The translations under genes and the position numbers were made by a program. Below, piece by piece: positions 46,086 through 57,500 of a stretch of DNA of 64,000 nucleotides. Numbering within the stretch: position 1 is the first letter of the stretch; every line of letters starts with the position of its first letter. The DNA comes from Neurospora tetrasperma FGSC 2508 (taxonomy: Eukaryota > Ascomycota > Sordariomycetes > Sordariales > Sordariaceae), in NCBI RefSeq assembly GCF_000213175.1, contig NW_009799101.1, positions 2,825,093-2,889,092 of the forward strand. Reading direction: 5' to 3'. The notes beneath the pieces were generated by a model. That model did not search any database. It worked only from the letters and a program-made list of their open reading frames with translations, and was not told where the DNA came from.

Positions 46086-48582
46086 ATGTCGACGCCCATA
46101 ACCGCCACAGCAACGCTGCCTCGCGCCTATTCGGACCGGTACCATTCGCAGTTTGCATACCAGCATCATCATCAGCCTTATCCCGTCCAGGCCAACGCCT
46201 CCTCGTTTTATTCCCAGAATACTCCCAATCTCCCCAGCATTCTGTCGCCCACAGGAACACGACAACCATTTCCAGACCCTCCTTCGGCCCAGTACTCGCT
46301 CGTCGACCACCAATCACCAGTCAACGCGCCGCCACCTCTGATCGCCTCCTCGGTCGTCCTCAAGCCCATCACCCGAACGTTACCACCCCCTCACCCGTGC
46401 CCGCCTCAACAACTACCTCCCCAGCGGTTGACCCTTCAACCCGGGACCGATCATACAGCCATGGCGACAGCCCCCAACCCTGACGGGTCCGAGCCCGCCT
46501 CACAGCAAACTCGTAAGAGGAGACGCGGAGAGACCAACTGGGCCGAGTTCTATCAAAACGGCTTGCCTAAGGAAGTCATCGTGATTGACGACACTCCCGA
46601 GCCCGAGGGTACGGCCACCAGGAGTGTAGCCTCTCAAACACTGTCCAATGCCCACATCGTCACCAACCCGTCAGCGCCAACTCAGCCAACAGCCAAGAGG
46701 CGCAGGCCGAATGGCCACTACGACCCTGTCCACCACGACAACTATGTTCCTGCCCAGAACCAAACACAGCGGTCGCTGCCGTCTGCTTCCAATTCCCTCA
46801 ACTCACCCGCGTCTACTAGCAACAGCGCAAACTCGGCCCAGCACACCACGACGGCGACTTCGCTCGGCTCCCTCTCGTCGCATAGTTACAACGATGACTA
46901 CGCCCAACCAGGCACAAAGCGGAGGAAACTCACCCGACAACAGGCCAATGAGGCCAAGCGTCGAGAAACCGCTCATGCCGATACCTTTGCAGTGTACAAA
47001 CCACCTCCTTATCCTCCTAAGAAGGCTGGCGAGGTACATGTCAAGGTCATCCAGGACGTAAGTTTGGAACCATGGAGCGTCGACTTGTAGTCATTTTCTG
47101 ACTTACTTTTGCAGACTTCGCCGAATCAAAACGCCAGAGTTGATGATGATGATGGTCACATGATTGTGATTCCCGGAAATGATCTTACGGAGAGATGTAA
47201 GTCGAGCGACTGTGGTCACCTGCCGAGGGTAATCGACAAACTAACGATTGTTGCAGACGAGATACTCAAATTGCTTGGCCAAGGCACTTTTGGTAAAGTC
47301 GTGCAGGCCAAAGACAAGAAGCGCAACAAGCTTGTCGCGATCAAGATCATTCGGTCTGTGCAGAAGTACAGGGACGCCAGTAAGATAGAACTTCGTGTAC
47401 TGGCAACTTTGAAGGCGAACGACGAGGAGAACAGGAACCGTTGCATCCATCTCCGGGATTGCTTCGATTTCCGTGGCCACATCTGCATCGTCATGGATTT
47501 GCTTGGGCAGAGCGTGTTTGACTTCCTGAAGGACAACAATTTCGTGCCCTTTCCCAACAGTCAGATCCTGGCCTTTGCTCGTCAGCTGTTCACTAGCGTG
47601 GCTTGTAAGCATATTTTTTTTGTCTTCCTTGTCTTACTGGAGAGGGTACTAACGAGAAGATAGTCTTGCACGACCTCAACCTGATTCATACCGATCTCAA
47701 ACCCGAGAACATCTTGCTCTGCAATCAAGAGTATCAGACGTTTACATACTCTCGCACCATTCCATCATCTTCCACGCTCACCAATCGCAGAGCCGTGCAT
47801 AGAAAGGTTCTTCTAGACACAGAGATCAGGCTCATCGATTTTGGGTCCGCCACCTTTCAAGACGAGTATCATTCATCTGTCGTAAGCACACGACATTATC
47901 GTGCGCCCGAAATCATACTTGGCCTGGGGTGGTCCTTTCCCTGCGACATATGGAGCATTGGCTGCATCCTGGTCGAGTTTTACACAGGTGACGCTTTGTT
48001 CCAGACGCACGACAACCTGGAGCATCTGGCAATGATGGAGGCGGTAGTCAACCATAAAATTGACCCTTCGCTTGTCCAGCAAGTCAACAGGATGACCAGG
48101 AATGGTGGCAACCCGGCCGCGAAGTATGTGCCTCCCCTTATTCTTCTGAGAAGTTTCACCGGGCTAATCGCGGCTATCGAACTCGTTTAGGTTCTTCAAG
48201 CGCTCAAAACTGGACTACCCTGCTCCCGATACCACCCGCGCGTCCAAGAGATTCGTGAAGGGCATGAAACCTCTCGATGTCAGTATTACTGGATTCTTTT
48301 TCAAGTTTGACGCTCCGCTGACACAATGCACAGGAGATTATCCCTGCTAGAAATAGTCGCTTTCTTGCTCTGTTCCTGGATCTTCTAAAGAAGATCTTTA
48401 TGTATGACCCCAATAAGCGTATTACCGCCAGGCAAGCCCTTGAGCACGAATGGTTCAGAGAGCACCTCCCACCAGACGACGGTACCGAAGCCACCCGAAT
48501 CAGGCTCGAAAAGGAAGCAGAAAGACAACGCCGGGAGGTGGAAGCGCGAAGAACTATGCTACCGGCCATGCACGCAGCATGA
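46086..48582 (+). CDS. kns1: LAMMER-family dual-specificity protein kinase (CLK/Kns1/Lkh1 type)
   Basis: Six exons: 46086-47057, 47115-47196, 47257-47604, 47664-48123, 48191-48278 and 48334-48582, giving 732 residues. The first 350 or so residues are disordered with nuclear-signal-like clusters ([25 protein letters not shown]). The kinase domain follows: [20 protein letters not shown] (Gly loop), [11 protein letters not shown] (ATP lysine), [19 protein letters not shown] (catalytic loop), [11 protein letters not shown] (DFG), [20 protein letters not shown], and the family tag EHLAMMEAV (48020-48046), a variant of EHLAMMERI. A basic tail ends PAMHAA. LAMMER kinases phosphorylate SR-type splicing factors and, in yeast, act in TORC1 and Pol III control. 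Five short introns match the family block by block, so the structure is secure; the ATG is the first in frame of the long exon. Confidence 0.94.
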
Positions 48583-51368
48583 CGCTGGAGTCCTCCTCGA
48601 CTTATTGACGAGGGGCAAGCGTGAGTTCTTGCGGGAATTTCAGGAATTCCAAGCCTGAGACGGCGCTCGAGAGGAAATACTTTGGGAATGAGAGGTTGAT
48701 GGCGATACGGAGCAGAGCGGTGGCCGATGCATTTCTCCCGATTCCAGCCTCCCAAGAAGTGACACTGGGTCCAAGAGACATGTACAGTGTCACCTAAATT
48801 CTAAGCGCGAGGAGAGTGGGTTAAGTCGTGCCCCTGGCTCGATCTCCCCTAACGCGGCCGGCTCAACAGCAAAGCCATGCTGCGCAGACGTCCCGACCTC
48901 GGAAGACCTCGCCAGGGAGTATTGCGAGTGGCGGAGCAAGACTAGAAATATTGCAACTGGGTCATTATGTTCATCTTGGAACGAATGCGTCAAGTCGATG
49001 ACCTGCCACCCCGCTGGCTTCTGGCCCTCTCTTCAAGCATGAAGCGAAACTGCAAATTGCACCAAGCGTTGTCCCATTTTGTCGTGGATGGCACCATTCC
49101 AAAGTTGTTGTTGGGCTACCAAGACGGTGCTGTCCTCCAGAATTATTTTTAAAAAAAATTCACCACTCTCACTACCACCAATCCGCTGCTTATGGACGAG
49201 GCACAGTCACAGTCATTTGCAGCCTTATATGGATTAGATCTTTTTCATTATCATGACACTGATGAGCGGATTCCGGAAGGAGGATAGATGAATGGATGGT
49301 TGAGGGTTTTGACTCGTTGGCTTATGGACCTAGCTTTTCCGTCCGGATTTCTTTGTGTTTCGATTCCCAGTTATACTTCCGTTAGTGGTCAAGGGCCATC
49401 TCCCACCTGGTGTTCCTCGAAGGCTAGGTGTCTGACGTGAGTGAGGCAGATTGTGGTAAGATTGGGTTGTACTCCGGTCGAGACTAACCGCGCACGTCCT
49501 CGTGAGCCGACGGTTATACACCGTTCTACCAAATTACCGGCAAACCATTTTGCAGGCGGGAACGATTTTGTCTTGTTTTGAACACACCAAGTTTGGTTCA
49601 AAAGGTATGAGATGGAAGTCAGGCACACGCTGGAGTTTATTATAAAAGGATGGGGATAAGGAGGAACATGACCGGTTCTTTAACATATCAGTGAAGTGAG
49701 TTCCTTTACCGTTGGGTTCGTGGGGAAGGATATCTGTAGAACTTGGACACGACAGGCAAAGCGAAAAAGTGCACGACGATTGGAAAAGCTACGGGGAGAA
49801 AGCGTGCCGGTGTATCGGACAAGCGTGGGGATGAGGTCTTGGGGTTTGATGCATTCTCCATGGGGGAGAAAACATTAAATTTAACCATAAAGAGTTGATC
49901 CAGTCGAAGATCCACGACTCGACAAAGACCGCCCTGGCAATTCCACCCTTCTACGCAACTGGAAAGTGAAAAAAGGGGGTATGCATTCCATCTGGTAAGG
50001 ATGGAACGGAAGGAAAGAAGCACGAAGGAAGGACATGGTTCAAGTCCATTCGTGCAGTATCAAACAAAACGCCATCATTGAGAGCTGATCGTCCTTGATA
50101 TATAGACGAGTTGTTGTCCAACTTTTTGTGATTTTTGTGTAAAAACGCAGCTGATCCCGACATTGCTATACGAATAGCTTGGGAATAGGATAGGAAGAAA
50201 TGAGAAGTGAAAGTAGCGACCTACCTGAAATGCAGGAAATAAGATGGTATTGACGTGATTCAGCGCTTCTGGGCTACGGACCGACATTGGCTGGGTTGGC
50301 AAACCTCGACCTCGACCGCATTTGATCTCACGATCCTATAAAATCTATGTGCCGTGAACCGGATGGAAGATTCGTAATTTCTGCGGCTGGGTTTAGGTTG
50401 CTGGGAGAGGCGTCCAGCATGGACTTGCTGATATGTTGCTGATATGGCGGCGGCTGATTACTCGATATTCCAACTAAATGCTGTTGGAGTGGTCCTCGAG
50501 AAACCGAGTTTTAGGTCTGAGGTATCAGGATAGATGTTGGAATAAAAAAGATTTACTCGGTTGGCGAGATTAGACGAAAGCGTGGTGGGCTGATTGACGG
50601 GTAAGTGAGTGTCTTTTCGTGATCGCTTGGTGTAGGTTTGGTTGAGTGTCCATGGTTTCCCTACCCTCCTGACTTACAAACCAGTCCACAGAGCCTGGTG
50701 AGTTCCCTGGACTTCTAGCTCTTGCATATCCAACTTGGATTCCATTTACCTTACAGTTCCTGGACTGTTGAACAATGGCAACATCAAATCGAGGTACATC
50801 TTTGTTTGTCCAAATCAATATTGGCAGACACACAGTTCCCCGTTTCTCCAAGGCGCTGCTTCCCGTTGTCTAGTTAATGTCATCGAAGAGATACGCTGTT
50901 CGGTTAACAGACTACAATGAAAATATTGACCCTGCACTCCCTGAGTACCTTCGACTTCCGCCCGTTGCAGGTCTAGGGAGACTTTCTCTCTGGCATTACA
51001 GAATGATAGGCGGGCGAAGCTGACAATGCGTTGTCAAGTAGGATAATAAGTTTCTTTGTTCCGTTCACCACCGTCATCATGTCTACGGGTAAGAAGGGTC
51101 TCAAAGAAAATTCTGCCGCAGGACGGCTGATATACGAACAACTTTAATGAATTTGACAATGAGAGACTGACCGTATCCCAGCACTGTCGAGAATCAACTC
51201 GATCATGCCATGATAAATACTCGGGAAGCCCTTCTTTCTACGGAGCATGTTGAGACACTCCAGTCTTCTCAAGCAAGTGTTGAACTTCATCGTCAGCTAT
51301 TCACTTTCAATAACCCATTGACCATCCACTTCTGGAAGCTGGAAAGACTTTAACCCAACATCACCAAG
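48583..51368. other. 2.8-kb spacer between the kinase gene and the orphan gene
   Basis: Kinase 3' UTR on the left and promoter plus leader of the gene at 51369 on the right. A GC-poor middle (about 49.1-50.6 kb) has no supported gene. A stretch near 49450-49560 has vaguely tRNA-like hairpins on the minus strand but fails the cloverleaf. A 47-codon upstream frame at 51210-51353 is listed separately. Confidence 0.5.
51210..51353 (+). other. Upstream open reading frame in the leader of the orphan gene
   Basis: ATG at 51210 opens 47 codons (MINTREALLSTEHVETLQSS..., ending LTIHFWKLERL) and stops at 51351-51353, only 15 nt before the main ATG at 51369. The composition is protein-like and helical. 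The frame is open further upstream to a CTGAC...CCCAG acceptor-like site ending at 51181, so it could also be an exon of an alternative transcript. If translated it would probably limit initiation at the main start. Confidence 0.35.
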
Positions 51369-53699
51369 ATGCCCCGTCTCGAGGTCTCCGACCGCAAGGA
51401 TTCTTCCTCGGCATGGACCTCTCACTCTTCTCGATCGAAATCGACAAGTGATCATGGGGATGACAGAGAAAGCGACAGAGACCGACGTCAAACAGACTAC
51501 GACCATTCCCCCGACCCCGATCCGCCCAACTGCCTCCGAGGCGAAACCTGTCGCTCTAACCCCCTTAACTTCACTGTATTCCTCGACAAAGACAAGAACC
51601 TTCTCGTCGCATCCCACCTTCAATACTTATACGACCCCTCAAGATACCCCCACCTAATCCGTTATGACTCCAACCGACCCCTGCCTAACCTCCTCCTCCG
51701 CCTCGGGGGGACCCCCCTCCTCGTCCTCGCCGACCTCCTGCAATACCCCCCGCCCATCTCTTCCACTGTCTGCCCCCCGTCGGACTGGCTCCGCGCCCAA
51801 GCCTGGTTTTTGGATGACGACAGAAACCCCCGTCGGCACCCGGTCTTCGAGCACCCGTTCTTGACGATGGAGAGCCTGGGCACGATCCACGAGGACTTTA
51901 TGATCATGTTTTCTAGAGATATCCCGCCGTGGATTATGAGGAAGATGGATAACGAGCGGCCGTATTGTGAGCTGGGGGGGCATAATCAGCTGAATCATTA
52001 TCTGTTGGGCTGGTGTTGGTTTTGGTTGCAGATGGAGGTCAGTCAGAGGGTGGATCGGGTTAGGGCGTTTTTGGTGGAGGAGGATTATGAAAAGTTGAAG
52101 GGGAAGGAGGGGACGGATTGGGAACGGGAGCGGGAGCGGATCCGAAGGGAGAGGGAAGAGAAAGAGGATGATGATGAGAATCCGTTCAAGAAGTTCGGAG
52201 TGAACAAGGTACAGGCGATCAGGGAAGCCAGGGACTTTGTGGAGCGCATGTCGGGTATTGGGGCTTTGTGGTTCCCGGACTCGGAAAAGAAGGGGAAGTT
52301 TGAAAAGTACGGGGATGTGATACCCTCCAAGCGCAAGCTTTCCGGGGAAGGGAATACCAGGGAATATTGCGTTGCTTGCAACTTGTCAGTTGTGGCGGGC
52401 AGCGGGGAGGAGGTGTTGGCGGCGCTGTTGGCGAACATGATTTCGAGAGCGCCGTGCAAGAACGAAAAAGATGTGGCGGAAGAGGATGGGGGATTGCCGA
52501 AGTTGTATCCACTGGTTGACGCGTGGATCGAGAACCTGGGTGAGGAAAGGGCAAAGGTGGTCAAGGAAAAGGCGAAGAAGCTGGCCTTGACGCTGTTTAC
52601 CATTCGGAAATATTTGAGGTGGAAAGGCGCACCTCAAGGGCGCGACAAGTGGTTGTATACGGATCTCGGGACCGATCCGTACCATCCTCATGACATGAAT
52701 TTGACGCCGAGTCCAACTATAAGGATGATGAAAGAGGAAAAGGCCGTGAAGAAGGAGTGGGAGTGTTTCTGTAAGGGTGAAGACCCTCTTGACGAGGAGA
52801 AGAAGCCTTCTTCGTCTTTATCCCGAACCAGAATCCGAGAATCCTACTCCTCCAAACACACCGTCCCCCTCTCCTTCTACAACCTAACCAACAGCCAAGT
52901 CTCACCCGCACCCACACCCAGCCGATTATTTCGTCATTACATTAACTTTGGTTCCCACAGCTACGAGATCACTGCCGCCCCAATCGCCGTCCAAGGCACA
53001 GTCACAGTCCCAGGCACAAGCACCGCTCTCGTCCGAACCCGTGATTACCCCTCGGAAGAATGGGATTCCTACTCGAACTCGGACAGCGAATTTGATGACG
53101 CTACCACGCTTACTTGCAATAGTTTCACCACTATCGGCACTGGCACTGGCACTGATCAGAGACTAACTAACTTCAGCAACGACGATGACGACGATGACAA
53201 CGAAATCATATCCGTCACGACATGGAGTCATCTGAGTGCTGTACCTGAAGCCTTGAATTTCGGAGGTCCAAGTAAATTTCAAAGAGAAGAAAGGGAAACT
53301 CAGACTCAGAGCGAGAGGGAGCGATATCGGGAGGAGCGTGAGAGGTACAGACATGAGGGAGAGAGTCTGATGAGTCAGGCTCACAACTCACAAACTCCAT
53401 CTTCTGCACAGCATTTGCCCTCGGTTACAGATACTAGGGACTGGGCCGCCAATGGTGGTGATCATAATCGTGATCGTGATCGTGACCGCGAGCTTGTTGA
53501 CCGCGAGCGTTATCGTCACGGCGGCAGCTCTTCCTCATCTACATCTTCTCGCAGAGGGCATCATAGCCACAGAAGAGAACGAGACAAGGATGATGAGGAG
53601 CCAACCCGAATTGCTCTGAAACTTCTGAGTATCAAAGACCATCTGCACCTGGCAAGAAAGAAACGCGGAAGTGGTTGGGAAAGAATAAAAGAAGAATAA
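51369..53699 (+). CDS. Orphan 776-residue protein, function unknown
   Basis: A single uninterrupted frame from an AAG-ATG start. Residues 1-55 are Ser/Asp/Arg-rich. Residues about 56-430 look folded: LNFTVFLDKDKNLLVASHLQ, LLLRLGGTPLLVLADLLQY, WLRAQAWFLDDDRNPRRHP, IHEDFMIMFSRDIPPWIMRK, a Trp-rich helix LGWCWFWLQMEVSQRVDRV, a charged coiled insertion (ERERERIRREREEKED), then VQAIREARDFVERMSGIGAL and a helical end. Residues 430-776 are disordered, with Arg/Asp/Glu repeats (RDRDRDREL, RERYREERERYRHEGE). I recognise no known domain, signal peptide or membrane span. The long intron-free frame with consistent codon use makes it a real gene; a lineage-restricted Sordariales protein is my guess. It is convergent with the tRNase Z gene. 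Confidence 0.8.
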   Translation: MPRLEVSDRKDSSSAWTSHSSRSKSTSDHGDDRESDRDRRQTDYDHSPDPDPPNCLRGETCRSNPLNFTVFLDKDKNLLVASHLQYLYDPSRYPHLIRYDSNRPLPNLLLRLGGTPLLVLADLLQYPPPISSTVCPPSDWLRAQAWFLDDDRNPRRHPVFEHPFLTMESLGTIHEDFMIMFSRDIPPWIMRKMDNERPYCELGGHNQLNHYLLGWCWFWLQMEVSQRVDRVRAFLVEEDYEKLKGKEGTDWERERERIRREREEKEDDDENPFKKFGVNKVQAIREARDFVERMSGIGALWFPDSEKKGKFEKYGDVIPSKRKLSGEGNTREYCVACNLSVVAGSGEEVLAALLANMISRAPCKNEKDVAEEDGGLPKLYPLVDAWIENLGEERAKVVKEKAKKLALTLFTIRKYLRWKGAPQGRDKWLYTDLGTDPYHPHDMNLTPSPTIRMMKEEKAVKKEWECFCKGEDPLDEEKKPSSSLSRTRIRESYSSKHTVPLSFYNLTNSQVSPAPTPSRLFRHYINFGSHSYEITAAPIAVQGTVTVPGTSTALVRTRDYPSEEWDSYSNSDSEFDDATTLTCNSFTTIGTGTGTDQRLTNFSNDDDDDDNEIISVTTWSHLSAVPEALNFGGPSKFQREERETQTQSERERYREERERYRHEGESLMSQAHNSQTPSSAQHLPSVTDTRDWAANGGDHNRDRDRDRELVDRERYRHGGSSSSSTSSRRGHHSHRRERDKDDEEPTRIALKLLSIKDHLHLARKKRGSGWERIKEE

Positions 53700-54200
53700 A
53701 GGAAATGGGGAAGGGATATGTCTAGTTCTGGGTCTAAGAGGGACAAGGAGAATGATCGGCGCCAGCGGTGAGGATCTTTCATCTGTTTCTCTTTTCTTCT
53801 GTTTCTCTTTTCTTTTGTTTTTCTTTTTTTTTTGTCTCCTATGTGCGGACATGGATGTAATGAAGGGACTTTTGGGTAGATATTCTGGATGTTTTATTTG
53901 CTTACGAAGTGTAAGAGTTCAGAACCTCATAAATTATCAGTTGCCACATTATGTGATAGCTTGAACCTAACGTTAACAATCTCATATTCATCTAAGATAG
54001 ATGGATTATTTCGTTTGACATCTAATCCTTCATATACATGTTAAAGGTACCATATCTCTGTATCCAGAAACCCGGGGTATATTATCGTCGTACATCTTCA
54101 TCACTCCATCTATAACCATGCAGCCTTCTATATACCTGTAACATGCCCAACCATGCCAAAGAAAACATGACCAACCTCGACATCACATGTCACATACAGA
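53700..54200. other. Short convergent spacer (3' ends of the orphan and tRNase Z genes)
   Basis: About 500 bases hold both 3' UTRs. A T-rich run (53790-53840) and an AT-rich segment follow the orphan gene stop. No gene seen. Confidence 0.6.
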
Positions 54201-57200
54201 TCACTCCTTTGCCTCACCACCATCCTCCTCCTCATTCTCCAACTCGCCATACAACTCCCTCAGCGCCGGCAAGAACCTCTCCGCCATCTTAAACTCGCCC
54301 AACTTGATCTTCATGTAATCAAACGCATACAAAACCACCGTCCGATCCTTTTTCTCACCACTAACACTCTGCTCCTGGCCCTCCAACTCGTCCAAAACAG
54401 GCGCCTGCATCTTCGGATACCGCTGGCTAAAATGCGTCAACAAGACCCTCCTCGCCCCCATTTTGCGACCTACATCCAACGCCTCGCTCGCAGTCGAGTG
54501 TTTCTTGGCTTTTGCTTCGCCAATCAGCTCATCATCGAACGTGCACTCGTGAATCAACAAGTGCGACCCTTTGCCGATCTGCGCGAAACAGTCCGACGGC
54601 CGACAGTCACCGGAAAAGGAGATTTTGAGACCGGACGGCCAGGTGAACACGGCGGCGGTGGCGCCGAGACAGTGGTCGACGAAACAGGCGTCAATGGAGG
54701 CGATGCCGGTTTGAGCTTCTAGGGTTGCCGCGGTGCGGAAGCTGGCGGGTTGTAAAGCGCAGAGGGTGCCCGGGAGCATGTTGAAATGGTTGTTTCCTGG
54801 TCCCAAGTCGGCCGAGGGAGGACCGGACGGGTCATCGGTGGGTTTGCGGCCTGTCCCGATGAGGGTGAGAAACTTGATGTTGGCCCAGTCGAGGGGCTCG
54901 ACGTCTTTGTACTCGTGCAGGAAGCCTATGTACTTGGTTGTCGAGATGATGGTGAGCGGTTTGGGGGCCTCGTCGGCGGGGAGAGCGGCGTTGGCGGCGG
55001 CGCGGCGGGCGAGAACAGAGGGAACACCGAGGTGGTGGTCGGCGTGCAAGTGAGAGATGTAGATGGCGCGCAGATCGCGGAGGATGGCGTCGGTTTCGGC
55101 GTAGCCGTACACGCGCCGGAGCTGGCCGAGGGTGTTCTCGCCGCAGTCGAACAGATAGCTGCCGTAGCCGGGGACGCGGATGAGCGTGGCTGAGACGTTG
55201 CGGTACTTGGAGGGAAGGGCGGACCCGGTGCCGAGAGTGACGATTTCGGCGTCCCGGTTTGGAATGTCTTGCTCGGACTCGGCGACGCGGGCGGCGAAAG
55301 CAGGGTCGGATACCTTCGTTTGCGCTTCGAGCGCCAGGTTGAAGGCTTTGGCGTGGGTGGAAGTGAGCTCCTTGATCGGCTTGATGGTGTCCATGACAGC
55401 GTTGGCGAACTGGCGCTGAAATTCGACCGAAGGAGAAAGGAGTAGTCTTTCGCCGGGCTTGCCTAGCTGAGCAACAGATGCCAAGCCCGCTGGTAAGGCT
55501 TCTTCCTCGTTGTTGTGGTTGGGAATGGAGAAGCGGTCGGGATCCATCCGATGCATCATGATAGCCTTCCCAGACGCGCCCCCGAATGAGATGGTGTTGG
55601 GGTTCATTCCCTCACCGAGAACAACGTGTTTGAGGGAGCTGTGCTTCGCCATGAAATCCTTCAGGCGGGAATCATCCTTGACCTCTGGGCTAAGGATCCA
55701 GTAGAAGGCATCGATATGCTCCATGATCTCCTTGTTCTCCCACTCGGGCCTCTTGAGGAGGCTATCGAGGAGATACTCGTAGCGGACATCAACTAGAGCA
55801 AAACCGTGGCCGGGAATAGGAGGGTCCAGAACCATGTCGGGGGTAACAACGGTTCCATCCTCTGCCGCCACGCTCTCGCCCTTTGCGAGCTTGCTGAATG
55901 TCCACTTGGGTAACCCGTATTTGAGAGCGTTCGCAGGCTGGAACTTGCCTCGACGAGCATGATTCTTGACGATGTAGCATGTGGAATCGAAGCAAGGGTC
56001 CGTGGGTGGCAACCGGTGGACAAGCGCACCAGGCCAAGGCTCCCTCACAAGTACCCTGATATCAGGAACGTTCGCGTCCCTCCCCGGCAATGGGCCCTTG
56101 TAAACTGTGATCTTGCCTTCATCGTCGCGGACAAAGATCTTGGCCGGCAGCTTGACCTTGTGTAGAGGCTGTTCTACAAGAGTGTCGGCCTTCCAGTCTG
56201 AGTCGAACATGTGCTTGATAATCGTCTGCATGAGAAGGTGGGTCTTCTCGTCATCCTCCACTCCTGCCGGCAAATCTTCCACAACCTCTCCGTCCTCTCC
56301 CTCTACCAGAGTGTCCATGACCTCGGGCTCCTCCGAAGAGTTCAGCTTCCGCTTCCGCGGGTTCTGCGAGCCGGTACTGCTGCTACGCGACCGGCTCTCC
56401 ATGCCTGTGGCAACAAGAGGGATCTTCCAGACCTTGAGGTTTTCATCCTCGTAGTCAGGCTTGCTGTTCTCGGGGTTTGCGGCCCTGGGATCGGCGCGGA
56501 GCTCATGAGCATCGAGTGGGAAGCCCTTGCGGAACACGAATCGTCTGGCAGCAGCCAGCATGTGCTCAAGGTTCTTGGAGCCGTGAATCTCGATACGCTG
56601 AGGACCGCCATGGGTGATTTCTGGCTTGTTCTTTTGACGACGCAGCTTGTTCTCTTCCTCAACTGCAGTCTTTGCGCTTATGATAACATCGGCAACGGTC
56701 AAAATCATGCCCAGTAGGCCGCCCGTTGTTGCCCAGTCCGTCTTGCCCGACAGGAAGATATGCGATAGCTTTGCGGCAGGAATTTTGTTTTCGGTGAAGA
56801 GGCGCTGCGTGCCTTCGGAGAGGTGGCCGAAAACGTAACGGCGATTGTCATAGTGGACGAGGAGGCATGCGCCTGGGGTGTCGGCCGTCGGGGCGGCGAC
56901 GATCTGGACGTGGCTGCGCATGGCGCCGAACTCGGGTTTTGCAGGCGGTGGAAGAGCTTCCTTCTGTTCTGGAGCAGGAGAAGCAAGGATAAAACGAGGT
57001 CCGTCAACCTGATACGGGTAGAGCTTGATAGGGATGCGGCCGCTAAAGAAGTCCTCGGGGATCTTGGTGTGCTTCAAAAGGCCGTGATTCTTCCACTTTT
57101 GAAAGGCTCGTTGCGGCGAGAAGAGACTGTATTCGGAGAAGAGGTATCTGTTGCGAAGGAGTTCTCTAGCGACTGTCTTCGAGACCGAGTCTGGGATCTT

Positions 57201-57500
57201 GGACTTGGAAGGCCGATCTTTGCTAGGAGGCTTGACGGCGAGGCGAGTAGTGGGCTTCGCTGGGCGAAGATTCCGGGACGGAGTGGTTCTAGGATTCGAG
57301 ACAGAGTCTGGCACCCGACGTATTCTTGAGCTAGTGAACACCGAGGGATCTACCGACGATTCTGGAGATCCTGTAAAATCTCTTGTGGAAAGACAACGTC
57401 TAAGCGATAGGAGCGAGGATGTGGTGGTAAAGATTCGAGTCGGCAGCACGGTTCTTATCCTCTTTGATGCGGCAGCGACTGCTAGCTTCTTGTAATGCAT
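54201..57500 (-). CDS. trz1: tRNase Z, long form (tRNA 3'-end processing endoribonuclease, Trz1/ELAC2)
   Basis: Single frame to a stop at 54201. I choose the ATG at 57500 (MHYKKLAVAAASKRIRTVLP, Arg/Ala/Ser-rich and typical of a mitochondrial presequence), giving 1,099 residues; an in-frame ATG at 57596 would add 32. The N-terminal half carries the degenerate metallo-beta-lactamase copy typical of long forms (HVQIVAAPTADTPGACLLVH, SHIFLSGKTDWATTGGLLGM). The C-terminal half has the active motifs: GTGSALPSKYRNVSATLI (about residue 755), the metal-binding ISHLHADHHLG (about 815), FSGDCRPSD, IHECTFDDELIGEAK, KKHSTASEAL and LTHFSQRYPK. The enzyme removes 3' trailers from tRNA precursors in nucleus and mitochondria. 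Two possible starts could serve dual targeting, which is inference. The usual HEATFDD reads HECTFDD here, a mild change not at a metal ligand. Confidence 0.95.
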   Translation of the reverse strand: MHYKKLAVAAASKRIRTVLPTRIFTTTSSLLSLRRCLSTRDFTGSPESSVDPSVFTSSRIRRVPDSVSNPRTTPSRNLRPAKPTTRLAVKPPSKDRPSKSKIPDSVSKTVARELLRNRYLFSEYSLFSPQRAFQKWKNHGLLKHTKIPEDFFSGRIPIKLYPYQVDGPRFILASPAPEQKEALPPPAKPEFGAMRSHVQIVAAPTADTPGACLLVHYDNRRYVFGHLSEGTQRLFTENKIPAAKLSHIFLSGKTDWATTGGLLGMILTVADVIISAKTAVEEENKLRRQKNKPEITHGGPQRIEIHGSKNLEHMLAAARRFVFRKGFPLDAHELRADPRAANPENSKPDYEDENLKVWKIPLVATGMESRSRSSSTGSQNPRKRKLNSSEEPEVMDTLVEGEDGEVVEDLPAGVEDDEKTHLLMQTIIKHMFDSDWKADTLVEQPLHKVKLPAKIFVRDDEGKITVYKGPLPGRDANVPDIRVLVREPWPGALVHRLPPTDPCFDSTCYIVKNHARRGKFQPANALKYGLPKWTFSKLAKGESVAAEDGTVVTPDMVLDPPIPGHGFALVDVRYEYLLDSLLKRPEWENKEIMEHIDAFYWILSPEVKDDSRLKDFMAKHSSLKHVVLGEGMNPNTISFGGASGKAIMMHRMDPDRFSIPNHNNEEEALPAGLASVAQLGKPGERLLLSPSVEFQRQFANAVMDTIKPIKELTSTHAKAFNLALEAQTKVSDPAFAARVAESEQDIPNRDAEIVTLGTGSALPSKYRNVSATLIRVPGYGSYLFDCGENTLGQLRRVYGYAETDAILRDLRAIYISHLHADHHLGVPSVLARRAAANAALPADEAPKPLTIISTTKYIGFLHEYKDVEPLDWANIKFLTLIGTGRKPTDDPSGPPSADLGPGNNHFNMLPGTLCALQPASFRTAATLEAQTGIASIDACFVDHCLGATAAVFTWPSGLKISFSGDCRPSDCFAQIGKGSHLLIHECTFDDELIGEAKAKKHSTASEALDVGRKMGARRVLLTHFSQRYPKMQAPVLDELEGQEQSVSGEKKDRTVVLYAFDYMKIKLGEFKMAERFLPALRELYGELENEEEDGGEAKE

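Noticed and set aside
49441-49560. tRNA-like hairpins on the minus strand
   Set aside because: A hairpin ACGGT-GTATA-ACCGT is visible, but acceptor, D and T arms do not form a cloverleaf, so I do not call a tRNA or relic.
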